DNA from: Paraconexibacter algicola
GTDB lineage: Bacteria; Actinomycetota; Thermoleophilia; Solirubrobacterales; Solirubrobacteraceae
Assembly (NCBI RefSeq): GCF_003044185.1
Contig: NZ_PYYB01000001.1
Coordinates: 2,872,978 to 2,936,977, forward strand
Length of the DNA stretch: 64,000 bases
Direction: 5' to 3'
In this document: positions 33,009 to 40,536 of the stretch, one piece after another
How the letters are laid out: the number at the start of each line of letters is the position of its first letter
How positions within the stretch are numbered: the stretch's first letter is position 1
The notes under the pieces: model-generated
The model's input: the letters and a program-made list of their open reading frames with translations, nothing else
Told to the model about the DNA's origin: nothing
Database searches by the model: none
Translations under genes and position numbers: made by a program

Positions 33009-34364
33009 CTAGCGCCGCTTCGCCGTCTTCTTCACCTTCAGGGCCTTCGTCACCGCGCCGCCGGAGGTCGCGGCGGTCGAGGCGCGGAACGTCAGCGTCC
33101 CGCCCTTGGCCACCAGCCGCTTGGTCACGGCGCGCGAGAGCTTCACGCTGACCTTCTGGGAGCTGCCCGACAGGACCGCGATCCAGCGCGGCTTGAGGAC
33201 CTTCGTCCCCGCCAGCGAGGCGCTGACCTGCACGACGCAGCCCTTCGCCGCCAGCTTCGGGCAGCTCACCGTGAACGACGCCGACTTGCGGCTCTTCGTC
33301 AGCAGTGCCTTGCCGATCGTGGCCCGGGCCCGCGCGCTCGCGGCCGCGCCGGGCCGCGACGTCGAGCCCGGCGTCGTGGCCGACGGCTTCGTCGTCGTGG
33401 TCGTCGGCTTCAGCGGCGTCGAGCCGGGACGCGAGCCCAGCAGCGACGACAGCGTCGAGGCGAGCGTCGTCAGCGCGGGCGTCGTGCCGCTCGTCGCCTG
33501 GACGCGGGTCACCGACTCCAGCAGCGGTCCGACGACCGGGAGGTCCGCGACGCCGGTCGTCGTCAGCAGGCCGTTGACCGTGCCCAGGAGGCTGTCGAGC
33601 TGCAGCAGGTTCGCCCCGACCGGCAGGCCGGCCAGCAGCGCCTGCAGCTGGGCGAGCGGGTTCGCGAGCCCGGCCGCGCTCGGCGCCGCACCGGAGAGCG
33701 TGCCCGTCAGGCCGGTCACGAGCGAGCCGAGCGGCAGGCCGTTGCCGAGCGCCAGCAGCTCCGTGATCTTCGCCGGGTCCAGCGCGCCGACGAGCGTGGT
33801 GAGGTCACCGCCCGTCGCCCCGCCCAGGACCCCGGCGAGAGGGGCGGGCAGCAGCGTGTTGACGAGATCCCCGAGCTGGGTCGGGTCGAGCGCCCCGAGC
33901 AGCGCGGTCAGGTCGCCGCCCGACGCGCCGGTCAGGAGGTTCGCGACGAGGTTCAGCCCGTCGGTCTGGCCGAGCGCCGTGTCGAGCACGTCCCCGAGCA
34001 GCGGCAGGTCGAGCACGGTCAGCGCCTGGGTGAGCGCGTCGAGCGACAGCCCGTCGAGGATCGTCGTGAGCTGCGTCGGGTTCGCGTTGGCGATGATCGT
34101 GCCGAGGTCGACCGCGGGCAGCGACTCGAGCGTCTGCGCCAGCGGGGCGGGCAGCGTCGAGGTCACCTGCTGGAGGATCGGGGTGAGCACCGGGCCCAGG
34201 ACCGGCAGGCTGCCGAGCCCGAGGATGCGCTGCGTGCCGACCCCCGACGGGGTGACGGGCGCCTGGGCGGCGCTGGCCGCCGAGGCGGTCACGCCGGCGG
34301 TGGCGCCGATGGACAGTGCGGCGATCGCGGCGACCGTGCCGGAGCGCTTGATCTGATGGTTCAT
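33009..34364 (-). CDS. Secreted Leu/Gly-rich repetitive protein
   Basis: This 451-residue protein has a signal peptide (SGTVAAIAALSIGATAGVTASAASA). Residues about 45-300 consist of imperfect repeats of a short amphipathic unit such as GGDLTALLGALDPTQLGDLV, repeated about eight times, with no charged catalytic motif. A Thr/Pro-rich linker (TTTTTKPSATTPG) follows, and then a beta-like C-terminal domain (SFTVSCPKLAAKGCVVQVSASLAG) with two cysteines, ending in a very basic tail (KVKKTAKRR). I do not recognise the family. It may be a cell-surface protein whose helices pack on lipid. Its 5' region contains a hairpin. Confidence 0.75.
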   Translation of the reverse strand: MNHQIKRSGTVAAIAALSIGATAGVTASAASAAQAPVTPSGVGTQRILGLGSLPVLGPVLTPILQQVTSTLPAPLAQTLESLPAVDLGTIIANANPTQLTTILDGLSLDALTQALTVLDLPLLGDVLDTALGQTDGLNLVANLLTGASGGDLTALLGALDPTQLGDLVNTLLPAPLAGVLGGATGGDLTTLVGALDPAKITELLALGNGLPLGSLVTGLTGTLSGAAPSAAGLANPLAQLQALLAGLPVGANLLQLDSLLGTVNGLLTTTGVADLPVVGPLLESVTRVQATSGTTPALTTLASTLSSLLGSRPGSTPLKPTTTTTKPSATTPGSTSRPGAAASARARATIGKALLTKSRKSASFTVSCPKLAAKGCVVQVSASLAGTKVLKPRWIAVLSGSSQKVSVKLSRAVTKRLVAKGGTLTFRASTAATSGGAVTKALKVKKTAKRR

Positions 34365-34500
34365 GGTTGTCGGTGACTCCCCTCACGGGCACCGCGACGC
34401 TGCTGTGGGACGCGGTTCGGTGCCCTTCTCCGGACCCGGTTGCGGGCCCCTACCGGGGAGCGCATCGGCGCCATCCCCGGTGACCTGAAGGGCCCGCTGG
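34365..34500 (-). other. Possible structured 5' leader of the secreted Leu/Gly-rich protein
   Basis: GGGCACCG (34387-34394) pairs with CGGTGCCC (34418-34425), and a second CCGG-rich stem follows further upstream. On the minus strand GGGGAG precedes the ATG. Some words resemble c-di-AMP riboswitches, but not closely enough to name it. Nothing coding is evident. Confidence 0.3.
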
Positions 34501-34551
34501 ACGGATGTCGTGGGGTGCGAGCCCGGTGCGCCCGGCGTCGCGTCCATGGCC

Positions 34552-34595
34552 GGTCACACGATCTTCACCGCACGGTCACCGGCCGGTCACGGCAG
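34552..34595 (+). promoter_or_regulatory. PHO box: four 11-bp direct repeats
   Basis: Four contiguous 11-bp units begin with GGTCAC, CTTCAC, GGTCAC and GGTCAC at 34552, 34563, 34574 and 34585. The block ends 28 bp before the ATG at 34624. The spacing is one helical turn and the core matches the actinobacterial PhoP unit (GTTCACCnnnn). Confidence 0.75.
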
Positions 34596-34623
34596 ACCCC
34601 GGTCCGGGGAGGACGCTCGATTC

Positions 34624-35523
34624 ATGGACCTGCACGCGCGCATGGGGATCAACGTCCATCGCGAGACGTGGCCGACCACGGCCGCCCTGAAGGGCATCGA
34701 GGCCTCCGGCTTCGGCTGGGTGCAGATCCACACGCCCCCGAAGGAGATGCTCTGCGACCGCGAGCGGCTGCGGCTGCACGCCCGCGGCGTCCGCGCCGCG
34801 CTCGAGCCCACCGGGCTGCGGCTGCTGCTGCACGGGCCCGACGACCTCGCGCTCGGCGCCCTGGACCACGACCGTGCCTTCGACGGCCTGCTCGACTACG
34901 CCGTCGAGGCCCGCGCCGAGATCGTCGTCTACCACGGCCTGAACCACCTCGACGCCGACGGCCCCGCGGGCGAGCGCTCGCGGCTGCGCGCCGAAGGGGA
35001 GGAGCGGGCCCTCGCGCGGCTCGGCAAGCGCGCCCACGCGCTCGGCGTCACCGTCGCGGTCGAGAACCTCGCGCCCGTCTTCCCCGGCCCGCCGCGCCTC
35101 ACCCACGACCCGCTGCGCATCCACGACCTCGTGCGGCGGCTGCGCAACCCGTCGGTCGGCATGCTGCTCGACCTCGGCCACGCGCACGTCACCAGCGGCC
35201 TGCACGGCACCGACCTCGAGGCGGTCGTCGCCCGCGTCGCGCCCGAGGTCGTCCTCTTCCACGTGCACGACAACCTCGGCGCCCGCCGTCACGGCCTGGG
35301 CTTCCCCGGCGTCGACCCGCTGCGGCTGGACCTGCACCTGCCGCCGGGGGCGGGCACGCTGCCCTGGGACCGCGTCCGCGACGTCCTGCTCGCCCACCGC
35401 GCCCCGCTGATGCTCGAGATCGAGCCGTCCCACCGGCCCGCCTCGCTGCCGCAGCTGTTCGAGCAGTCCCGCGCCGTGCTGCGCGGCGAGCGGCCCGCGA
35501 GCGTCGGGATCGCCGCCGCGTAG
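34624..35523 (+). CDS. TIM-barrel sugar-phosphate isomerase/epimerase-like protein
   Basis: This 299-residue protein belongs to the xylose-isomerase-like TIM-barrel group (AP endonuclease 2 family). Probable metal ligands are in VAVENLAPVF (Glu, about 142), LLDLGHAHVTSG (Asp and His, about 182), LFHVHDNLGARRHGLGFP (His and Asp, about 214) and MLEIEPSH (Glu, about 264). Such proteins epimerise or isomerise sugars and inositols. Shine-Dalgarno GGGGAGGA precedes the ATG. The four-unit PHO box immediately upstream marks it as a likely phosphate-starvation gene, which is not usual for the family. The next two genes have their own promoters. Confidence 0.82.
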   Translation: MDLHARMGINVHRETWPTTAALKGIEASGFGWVQIHTPPKEMLCDRERLRLHARGVRAALEPTGLRLLLHGPDDLALGALDHDRAFDGLLDYAVEARAEIVVYHGLNHLDADGPAGERSRLRAEGEERALARLGKRAHALGVTVAVENLAPVFPGPPRLTHDPLRIHDLVRRLRNPSVGMLLDLGHAHVTSGLHGTDLEAVVARVAPEVVLFHVHDNLGARRHGLGFPGVDPLRLDLHLPPGAGTLPWDRVRDVLLAHRAPLMLEIEPSHRPASLPQLFEQSRAVLRGERPASVGIAAA

Positions 35524-35526
35524 GCT
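35521..35526 (+). promoter_or_regulatory. Putative -10 element of the MmcQ/YjbR-like gene
   Basis: TAGGCT, which starts at the stop codon of the isomerase gene, lies 8 nt before GTG 35535. Confidence 0.4.
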
Positions 35527-35534
35527 TCGCGGCC

Positions 35535-35906
35535 GTGACGACGGCCGCCGCCCTGCGCTCCGCCTGCCTCGCCCTGCCCGGTGCGCAGGAGACGTTCCCG
35601 TTCGGCCCGCAGACCATGGTCTTCAAGGTCGGCGGCAAGATGTTCGCGCTCGTCCCGCAGGACGGGACGCCACCGACGATGAGCGTCAAGTGCGATCCCG
35701 ACCTCGCCGCGCAGCTGCGCGAGACCCACGAGCAGGTCCGGCCCGGCTACCACCTCGACAAGCGCCACTGGAACACCGTCGTCTGCGACGGGACGCTCCC
35801 GGACCGCTTCCTGCGCGAGCTGCTCGAGGACTCCTACGACCTCGTCGTCGCGAAGCTCCCCAAGCGCGTGCAGCGCGAGCTCGACTGGCCCGGGCTCGCG
35901 GGCTGA
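35535..35906 (+). CDS. MmcQ/YjbR-family protein
   Basis: This 123-residue protein matches the MmcQ/YjbR fold: CLALPGAQETFPFGPQTMVFKVGGKMFAL (about 11-39), MSVKCDPDLAAQLR (about 50) and VRPGYHLDKRHWNTVVCDG (about 70-88), followed by the terminal helix ELLEDSYDLVVAKLPKRVQREL. Members are small cytosolic proteins thought to bind DNA on structural grounds. The function is not established. It uses GTG and may be transcribed both alone and from the PHO-box promoter upstream. Confidence 0.88.
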   Translation: MTTAAALRSACLALPGAQETFPFGPQTMVFKVGGKMFALVPQDGTPPTMSVKCDPDLAAQLRETHEQVRPGYHLDKRHWNTVVCDGTLPDRFLRELLEDSYDLVVAKLPKRVQRELDWPGLAG

Positions 35907-35929
35907 GCGGCCCCGGCACCCGGCGCGGG

Positions 35930-35935
35930 TAGCCT
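35930..35935 (+). promoter_or_regulatory. Putative -10 element of the UbiB-like gene
   Basis: TAGCCT lies 7 nt before GTG 35943, an arrangement expected for a leaderless transcript. Confidence 0.45.
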
Positions 35936-35942
35936 GCGGGAC

Positions 35943-37127
35943 GTGACCGACGATCGTCAGCTCCAGGCCGTCCGCGCGCTGCTCACCGCCGCGCGGACCA
36001 TCGGCCGCGGGACCACCTCGATGCGGGTCGTGCTCGGCCAGGCCCACGGCCTCCTCGCACCAGAGCTGCTGCCGCCCGCGGTGCGCGCGGAGCTCTGGGC
36101 CGAGCTGCAGGAGGCCGCCGACGCCGTGGCGCCGCTGCCCTACAAGGAGGTCGAGAAGCTCCTGCGCGACGCCTGGGGCGGGAAGGTCACCGACGAGCTC
36201 GACCGCCTCGACGAGACGCCCGCGACGGTCGGTCCCGCCACCCAGACCCACCTCGGGGAGCGCGACGGCGAGCCCGTCGCCGTGACCGTGCTGCGCCCCG
36301 GCCTGACCGGGATCGTCCGCGCCGACCTCGCGCTCGCCGACCAGCTCGTCGGGCAGGCCCGCTCCGTGTTCCCCGCCGTCGACGTCCCCGCGATCGTCGG
36401 CGAGGTCCGCGAGCGCGTCATGGACGACCTCGACCTGGAGTCCGTCGCCTCCCAGCAGCGCGGCCTGCACCGTGCGCTGCGCCGCCACGACGACCTCGGC
36501 GTCGCCGCGCCCGTCACCGAGCTCTCGCACCCCGGGGTCCTCGTGCGCGCGCACGTCCCGGGCACCCCGATCCTCGAGACCACCGGGGCCGACCGCGCCC
36601 GCGCCGCCGAGCTGCTCGTCCGGCTGGCGGGGGGCGCCGTGCGCCACGGGACGGTCGCCGCCGACCTGCGGCCCGAGACGCTCGTGCTCGACCGGTCCGG
36701 GCGGCTCGTGCTGCTCGAGGCCGGTGCGGTCGCCCGCATCGACGGGGACCGCGCCGACCACGTGCTCGCCGGGCTCGACGCGCTCGCCGCCGGGGACGAC
36801 GCCGCCGGCGCCCGCGCGCTCCAGGCGCTCGGCGCCCTGCCCGCCGAGCACGCCGCGACCGCGGTCGCGCTCGGCCGCGAGCTGCTCGGCCCGCTCCTCG
36901 CCGGCGGCCCCGTCACGGTCGACGCGGCCGCCGCGACCGCCGTGCTCGAGCGCCTCGACGACCGGATCGGCGACGCGCTCGCGCTCGCGCCGCACGCGTC
37001 GGTCGCCCCCACGGACCTCTGGCCGCTGCGGATGCTCGGGCAGGCCGCGCTGCTCGTCGTGCGTCTCGGCGTCGAGCTCGACTGGCTGACGCTCGCGCGC
37101 GACGCGGTCCGCGACGGCTGGGACTGA
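35943..37127 (+). CDS. UbiB/AarF-like atypical kinase fold, probable pseudokinase
   Basis: This 394-residue protein is recognisable as AarF/UbiB/ABC1 family by the order of its motifs: a short ELWAELQEA region, VAVTVLRPGL (about 111-120), VMDDLDLESVASQQ (about 160) and HGTVAADLRPETLVLDRSGRLVLLEAGAV (about 234-262). The residues that make the family catalytic are changed: the ATP-binding Lys is Thr, the HxDxHPGN loop reads VAADLRPET, and the DFG motif is EAG. It also has no C-terminal membrane anchor, which UbiB often has. It therefore probably binds a ligand rather than phosphorylating. GTG start, own -10 box. Confidence 0.75.
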   Translation: MTDDRQLQAVRALLTAARTIGRGTTSMRVVLGQAHGLLAPELLPPAVRAELWAELQEAADAVAPLPYKEVEKLLRDAWGGKVTDELDRLDETPATVGPATQTHLGERDGEPVAVTVLRPGLTGIVRADLALADQLVGQARSVFPAVDVPAIVGEVRERVMDDLDLESVASQQRGLHRALRRHDDLGVAAPVTELSHPGVLVRAHVPGTPILETTGADRARAAELLVRLAGGAVRHGTVAADLRPETLVLDRSGRLVLLEAGAVARIDGDRADHVLAGLDALAAGDDAAGARALQALGALPAEHAATAVALGRELLGPLLAGGPVTVDAAAATAVLERLDDRIGDALALAPHASVAPTDLWPLRMLGQAALLVVRLGVELDWLTLARDAVRDGWD

Positions 37128-37138
37128 CCCCCGCGCGC

Positions 37139-39400
37139 TCAGCGCTGCGCGGTGCGCACGTCGCGGTCGGGCGGCAGCGTCCAGCCGTCGCGCGCCGACC
37201 AGCGCACCGGGCTGCCGTCCGGCAGGTGCGCCAGCGCGCGCCCGCAGCGCGGCGTGCCCCACAGGGTGGCGACGTGGGGCCGGTCGGCGTCCGCCGCGTC
37301 GCCGAGCCCGCGCGCCACGTGCTCGGCGGGATGCGTGACGACGACGTGCCCGTCGCGCACCCACACCGGGATCGTGTCGAGCGGGGCCGGGACCACGTGC
37401 TCGCGCCCGCCCTTCACCCGCTGTCCGGACCACGTCTCGATCCAGCGCCCGGGCGGCAGCACCACCTCGCGCTCGCGCGCGCCGTCCTCGAGCACCGGCG
37501 CGACCCACAGCGACGGGCCGAGCCCGAACGCGTCGGCGACGGTCCACGCGTCCGCGAAGCCGGGAGCGAGCAGCGACAGCGGCCGCACGATCGGCAGGCC
37601 GGTACGGGCCGCCGTCCGCGCCGCCGCGCGCAGGTACGGGACGAGCATCTCGTGCAGCAGCACGCAGCCGCGGTAGCGCTCGAGCGTCGCGGCGTCGTAG
37701 CTCCAGGGCTCCTGCTGCAGCCGTCCGTGGGCCTGCATGAGCGGCGTGAACGCCCCGAGCTGCGCCCAGCGCAGCAGCAGCTCCGGCGGGCAGCGGTCGA
37801 TCCCCTTGTGGCCGAGGTAGCCGCCGACGTCGTGCGACCAGTTCGAGAAGCCGGAGTGCGCGGCGCTGATCGTCGCGGCGACGAGCGCCTGCAACGACCA
37901 GAAGTCCGACGCCTGGTCGCCGCCCCAGAGGATGCCGTGGGCCTGCTGGCCGCTCCAGCCGCTGCGGCCGAACAGGACGCCCTCGCCGGGGTGGACCTCG
38001 TCCAGCGCGCGCTGCATGCACGCCCGGTACAGCTCGCCCCAGCGCCACGCGGTCGTCGCCCCGGTGCTGCCGTCGGCGAAGCGCACCTCGTCCTCGAGGT
38101 AGTAGCCCTCGCCGTCGTCGGCCTTGATGCCGGCGACGCCCATCCGCAGGACCCGCTGCGCCTGCTCGCGCCACCACCGCTCCGCCTCCGCGGAGGTGAA
38201 GTCGACCGGGGAGCCGGTGCCCATCCACCACTGCCGCACCAGCGGGCGGCCGTCGGCCTCGCGCACGAAGTGCCCGTCGCGCGCGCCTGCCGCGTAGTTG
38301 GAGGCGGGCTCGCGGTGCAGGCGCCGGGAGGCCGGGTCGGGCGGGATCTGGCCGTCGCGCGAGTCCACGTTCGTCCACGGGGTCACCCAGACGACCGTCC
38401 GCACGCCCTGCGCGCGCAGCGTCTGCACCATGCCCGCGAAGTCCGGGAACTGGTGCGGGTTGGGGATCCAGGTGTTGTAGTTCGTCTCCCACGGGGAGTC
38501 GAGGACGACCGCGTCGAGCGGGATGCCGTGCCAGGCGCAGCCGCGCGCGTCCTGCAGCACCTGGTCCTGGTGCTCGTGGACGTCGCGGGACTTCCAGAAG
38601 CCGTACGCCCACGCGGGCAGCAGGCCGGGGAGGCCGGTGCGGCGCAGCTCCGCGCGCAGCCGTGCGGCCGGTCCCGGCCCGGTGAACACGTGCGCGCGAA
38701 GCGGGCCCGAGCGCGCGCGGACGCTGACGATCGTCGTGTCGCGCCGGGCCCCGAGCTCGAAGCGGGTGCCGTTGCCGTGGGTGTCGAGGGCCACCGCGTA
38801 CCCGCGGCTGGACTGCAGGAACGGCACGGGCGCGTAGTCGCCCTGCGGAATGCCGCCGAGCTCGAGCATCTCCGGCGGGCAGTCCGGACCGGTGTACCAG
38901 CGGTCGGCGCCGAGCTGGATCCGGCGGCCGCGATGGTCGACGTCGTGCCCGTGGCGGGCGCCGAGGCCGGCGAAGTGCTCGCCGGTGCGCGTGTCCCACT
39001 CCAGCGCCACGCGCAGCGGGTCGCCGTCGGCGTGGGCCTCGAGGAGCACCTCCTCGTCGGCGGGCAGCGTGATCCGCAGCGTCGCGCTGCGGCCGCCCTG
39101 GAGCGTCAGTCCCAGCAGGACGCCGTCCGCGGTCTCCTCGCGCAGCGCGAACGCGACGGTGCGCTCGGGGAAGCCGGTGCGCTCGTCCGGGATCACGCCC
39201 TCGGTGTGGCGCACGAAGCGGTCGGCGACGGTCCCCGTGCACGCCCAGACGTGCAGGCCGCGCAGCAGCCGGTGCCCGTCGCGGCGCAGGTGGATGCGGA
39301 ACGGTCGGTCCTTGATCTCGAGCCGCAGGTGCGCGCGGGTGAGCACGAGGGCATCGCGCTCCGCGTCGATGCGGACCGCGCCGGGGGACGTCGTGGCCAT
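37139..39400 (-). CDS. Glycoside hydrolase family 31 (alpha-glycosidase)
   Basis: This 753-residue cytosolic protein has the full GH31 layout: N-terminal beta-sandwich (about 1-230), catalytic barrel from AWAYGFWKSRDVHEHQDQV, then C-terminal sheets. VDFTSAEAERWWREQAQRVL leads to the nucleophile loop GIKADDGEGYYLEDE (about 395-409), and FGRSGWSGQQAHGILWGGDQ (about 450-469) holds the acid/base Asp. LDSPWETNYNTWIPNPHQFPD matches the substrate-binding part. GH31 includes alpha-glucosidases, xylosidases and sulfoquinovosidases. With a PHO box 19 bp upstream, a role in glycolipid sugar turnover is attractive but not proven. It ends 11 bp from the convergent UbiB-like gene. Confidence 0.9.
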   Translation of the reverse strand: MATTSPGAVRIDAERDALVLTRAHLRLEIKDRPFRIHLRRDGHRLLRGLHVWACTGTVADRFVRHTEGVIPDERTGFPERTVAFALREETADGVLLGLTLQGGRSATLRITLPADEEVLLEAHADGDPLRVALEWDTRTGEHFAGLGARHGHDVDHRGRRIQLGADRWYTGPDCPPEMLELGGIPQGDYAPVPFLQSSRGYAVALDTHGNGTRFELGARRDTTIVSVRARSGPLRAHVFTGPGPAARLRAELRRTGLPGLLPAWAYGFWKSRDVHEHQDQVLQDARGCAWHGIPLDAVVLDSPWETNYNTWIPNPHQFPDFAGMVQTLRAQGVRTVVWVTPWTNVDSRDGQIPPDPASRRLHREPASNYAAGARDGHFVREADGRPLVRQWWMGTGSPVDFTSAEAERWWREQAQRVLRMGVAGIKADDGEGYYLEDEVRFADGSTGATTAWRWGELYRACMQRALDEVHPGEGVLFGRSGWSGQQAHGILWGGDQASDFWSLQALVAATISAAHSGFSNWSHDVGGYLGHKGIDRCPPELLLRWAQLGAFTPLMQAHGRLQQEPWSYDAATLERYRGCVLLHEMLVPYLRAAARTAARTGLPIVRPLSLLAPGFADAWTVADAFGLGPSLWVAPVLEDGAREREVVLPPGRWIETWSGQRVKGGREHVVPAPLDTIPVWVRDGHVVVTHPAEHVARGLGDAADADRPHVATLWGTPRCGRALAHLPDGSPVRWSARDGWTLPPDRDVRTAQR

Positions 39401-39419
39401 CGCGCGACACGTTCACGGT

Positions 39420-39452
39420 CGCGCGTGACGATCCCGTGACGATCGGGTGAAC
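39420..39452 (-). promoter_or_regulatory. PHO box: three 11-bp direct repeats before GH31
   Basis: On the minus strand the units begin GTTCAC (39452), CGTCAC (39441) and CGTCAC (39430), exactly 11 bp apart. They sit only 19 bp before the ATG at 39400. They also fall in the 57-bp gap after the stop of the WYL regulator, which is transcribed in the same direction. Confidence 0.65.
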
Positions 39453-39457
39453 GGCCG

Positions 39458-40432
39458 TCAGGCGGCGTCGGGGGCGCGCGCGTTGCGGGCGGCGCGCTGC
39501 GCCAGGGCGGCGAGCTCGTCGCGCAGCTCCTGCGGCTCGCGGACGGTGAACGGCACGTCCATGACGCACAGCCAGGCGGCGATCTCGCGGTAGGACGTGC
39601 CGCTGGTGTGCAGCAGGCAGTGGTCGTCGTCGAGCGCCTCGAGCTCGCCCGCGTAGGGGCTCACGCGCGGGCGCAGCTGCTCGAGCGACCCGTCGAGCAC
39701 GAGCGTGCCCGTGACCCGCCGGTAGAGCGTGCCGATGCCCTGCTGGACGTAGGCGGCGAGGTCGCGCGCGGGGGCGGGGCGCGGCGCGCACCGCCGGCCC
39801 GGGACGGGCGTGCGCTGGATCCGGTCGACGCGGAAGGTGCGCCAGTCCTCGCGCGCGCAGTCCCACGCCACGAGGTACCAGCGCCGTCCCGCCGAGACGA
39901 GCCGGTGGGGCTCGACGAGGCGGTCCATCGTCTCGCCGTCGCCGCGCCGGTACTCCAGGCGCAGCTGGGTGTGGTCGCGGCAGGCGGTGGCGATCGCCAT
40001 GAGGACCTCGGCCGCGACGGGCGTCGTGAAGCGGTCGCCCATCGGGACGGTGTACGACTGGAGCACGTTGACGCGGCGGCGCAGATGGCCGGGCAGCACC
40101 TGCTCGAGCTTGACGAGCGCGCGCATCGAGGTCTCGGCGATCCCCTCGACGGAGCCGGAGGTCGCGGCGGTGCGCAGCCCGACGGCGATCGCGACGGCCT
40201 CGTCGTCGTCGAGCAGCAGCGGCGGCAGGTCGGCCCCGGGCTGCAGCTGGTACCCGCCGGCGGCGCCGCGCGTGGCGGTCACGCGGTAGCCGAGCTCGCG
40301 CAGCCGCTCGACGTCGCGGCGGATCGTGCGGTGGCTCACCTCGAGCCGGTCGGCGAGCTCGGAGCCGGGCCACTCGCGACGGGTCTGGAGCAGCGAGAGG
40401 AGGGAGAGCAGCCGGGCGGAGGTCTCGATCAC
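39458..40432 (-). CDS. WYL-domain transcriptional regulator (DeoR-type HTH)
   Basis: This 324-residue regulator starts with GTG (MIETSARLLSLLSLLQTRRE). The winged HTH is at about 5-60 (SELADRLEVSHRTIRRDVERL), followed by LGYRVTATRGAAGGYQL. The WYL domain at about 140-215 has RLVEPHRLVSAGRRWYLVAWD, and a C-terminal WCX-like part ends near RDELAALAQ. Such proteins bind a nucleic acid or small nucleotide ligand and regulate nearby genes. It lies directly upstream of GH31 on the same strand, with 57 bp between, and could regulate it together with PhoP. Confidence 0.9.
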   Translation of the reverse strand: MIETSARLLSLLSLLQTRREWPGSELADRLEVSHRTIRRDVERLRELGYRVTATRGAAGGYQLQPGADLPPLLLDDDEAVAIAVGLRTAATSGSVEGIAETSMRALVKLEQVLPGHLRRRVNVLQSYTVPMGDRFTTPVAAEVLMAIATACRDHTQLRLEYRRGDGETMDRLVEPHRLVSAGRRWYLVAWDCAREDWRTFRVDRIQRTPVPGRRCAPRPAPARDLAAYVQQGIGTLYRRVTGTLVLDGSLEQLRPRVSPYAGELEALDDDHCLLHTSGTSYREIAAWLCVMDVPFTVREPQELRDELAALAQRAARNARAPDAA

Positions 40433-40536
40433 ACCACCCAGGATGACCGGGAAGGCGGTCAGGACCTGTCCTCGTTCGCCCGCCGGACGCCTCCGCGGAG
40501 ACGCATTTCGAGCGGCTGCCCGCCATGTTGGCGCGT

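Noticed and set aside
34365-34500. c-di-AMP riboswitch before the secreted Leu/Gly-rich gene
   Set aside because: Only a few short words agree and the expected order of conserved blocks is not found. Kept only as a possible structured leader.
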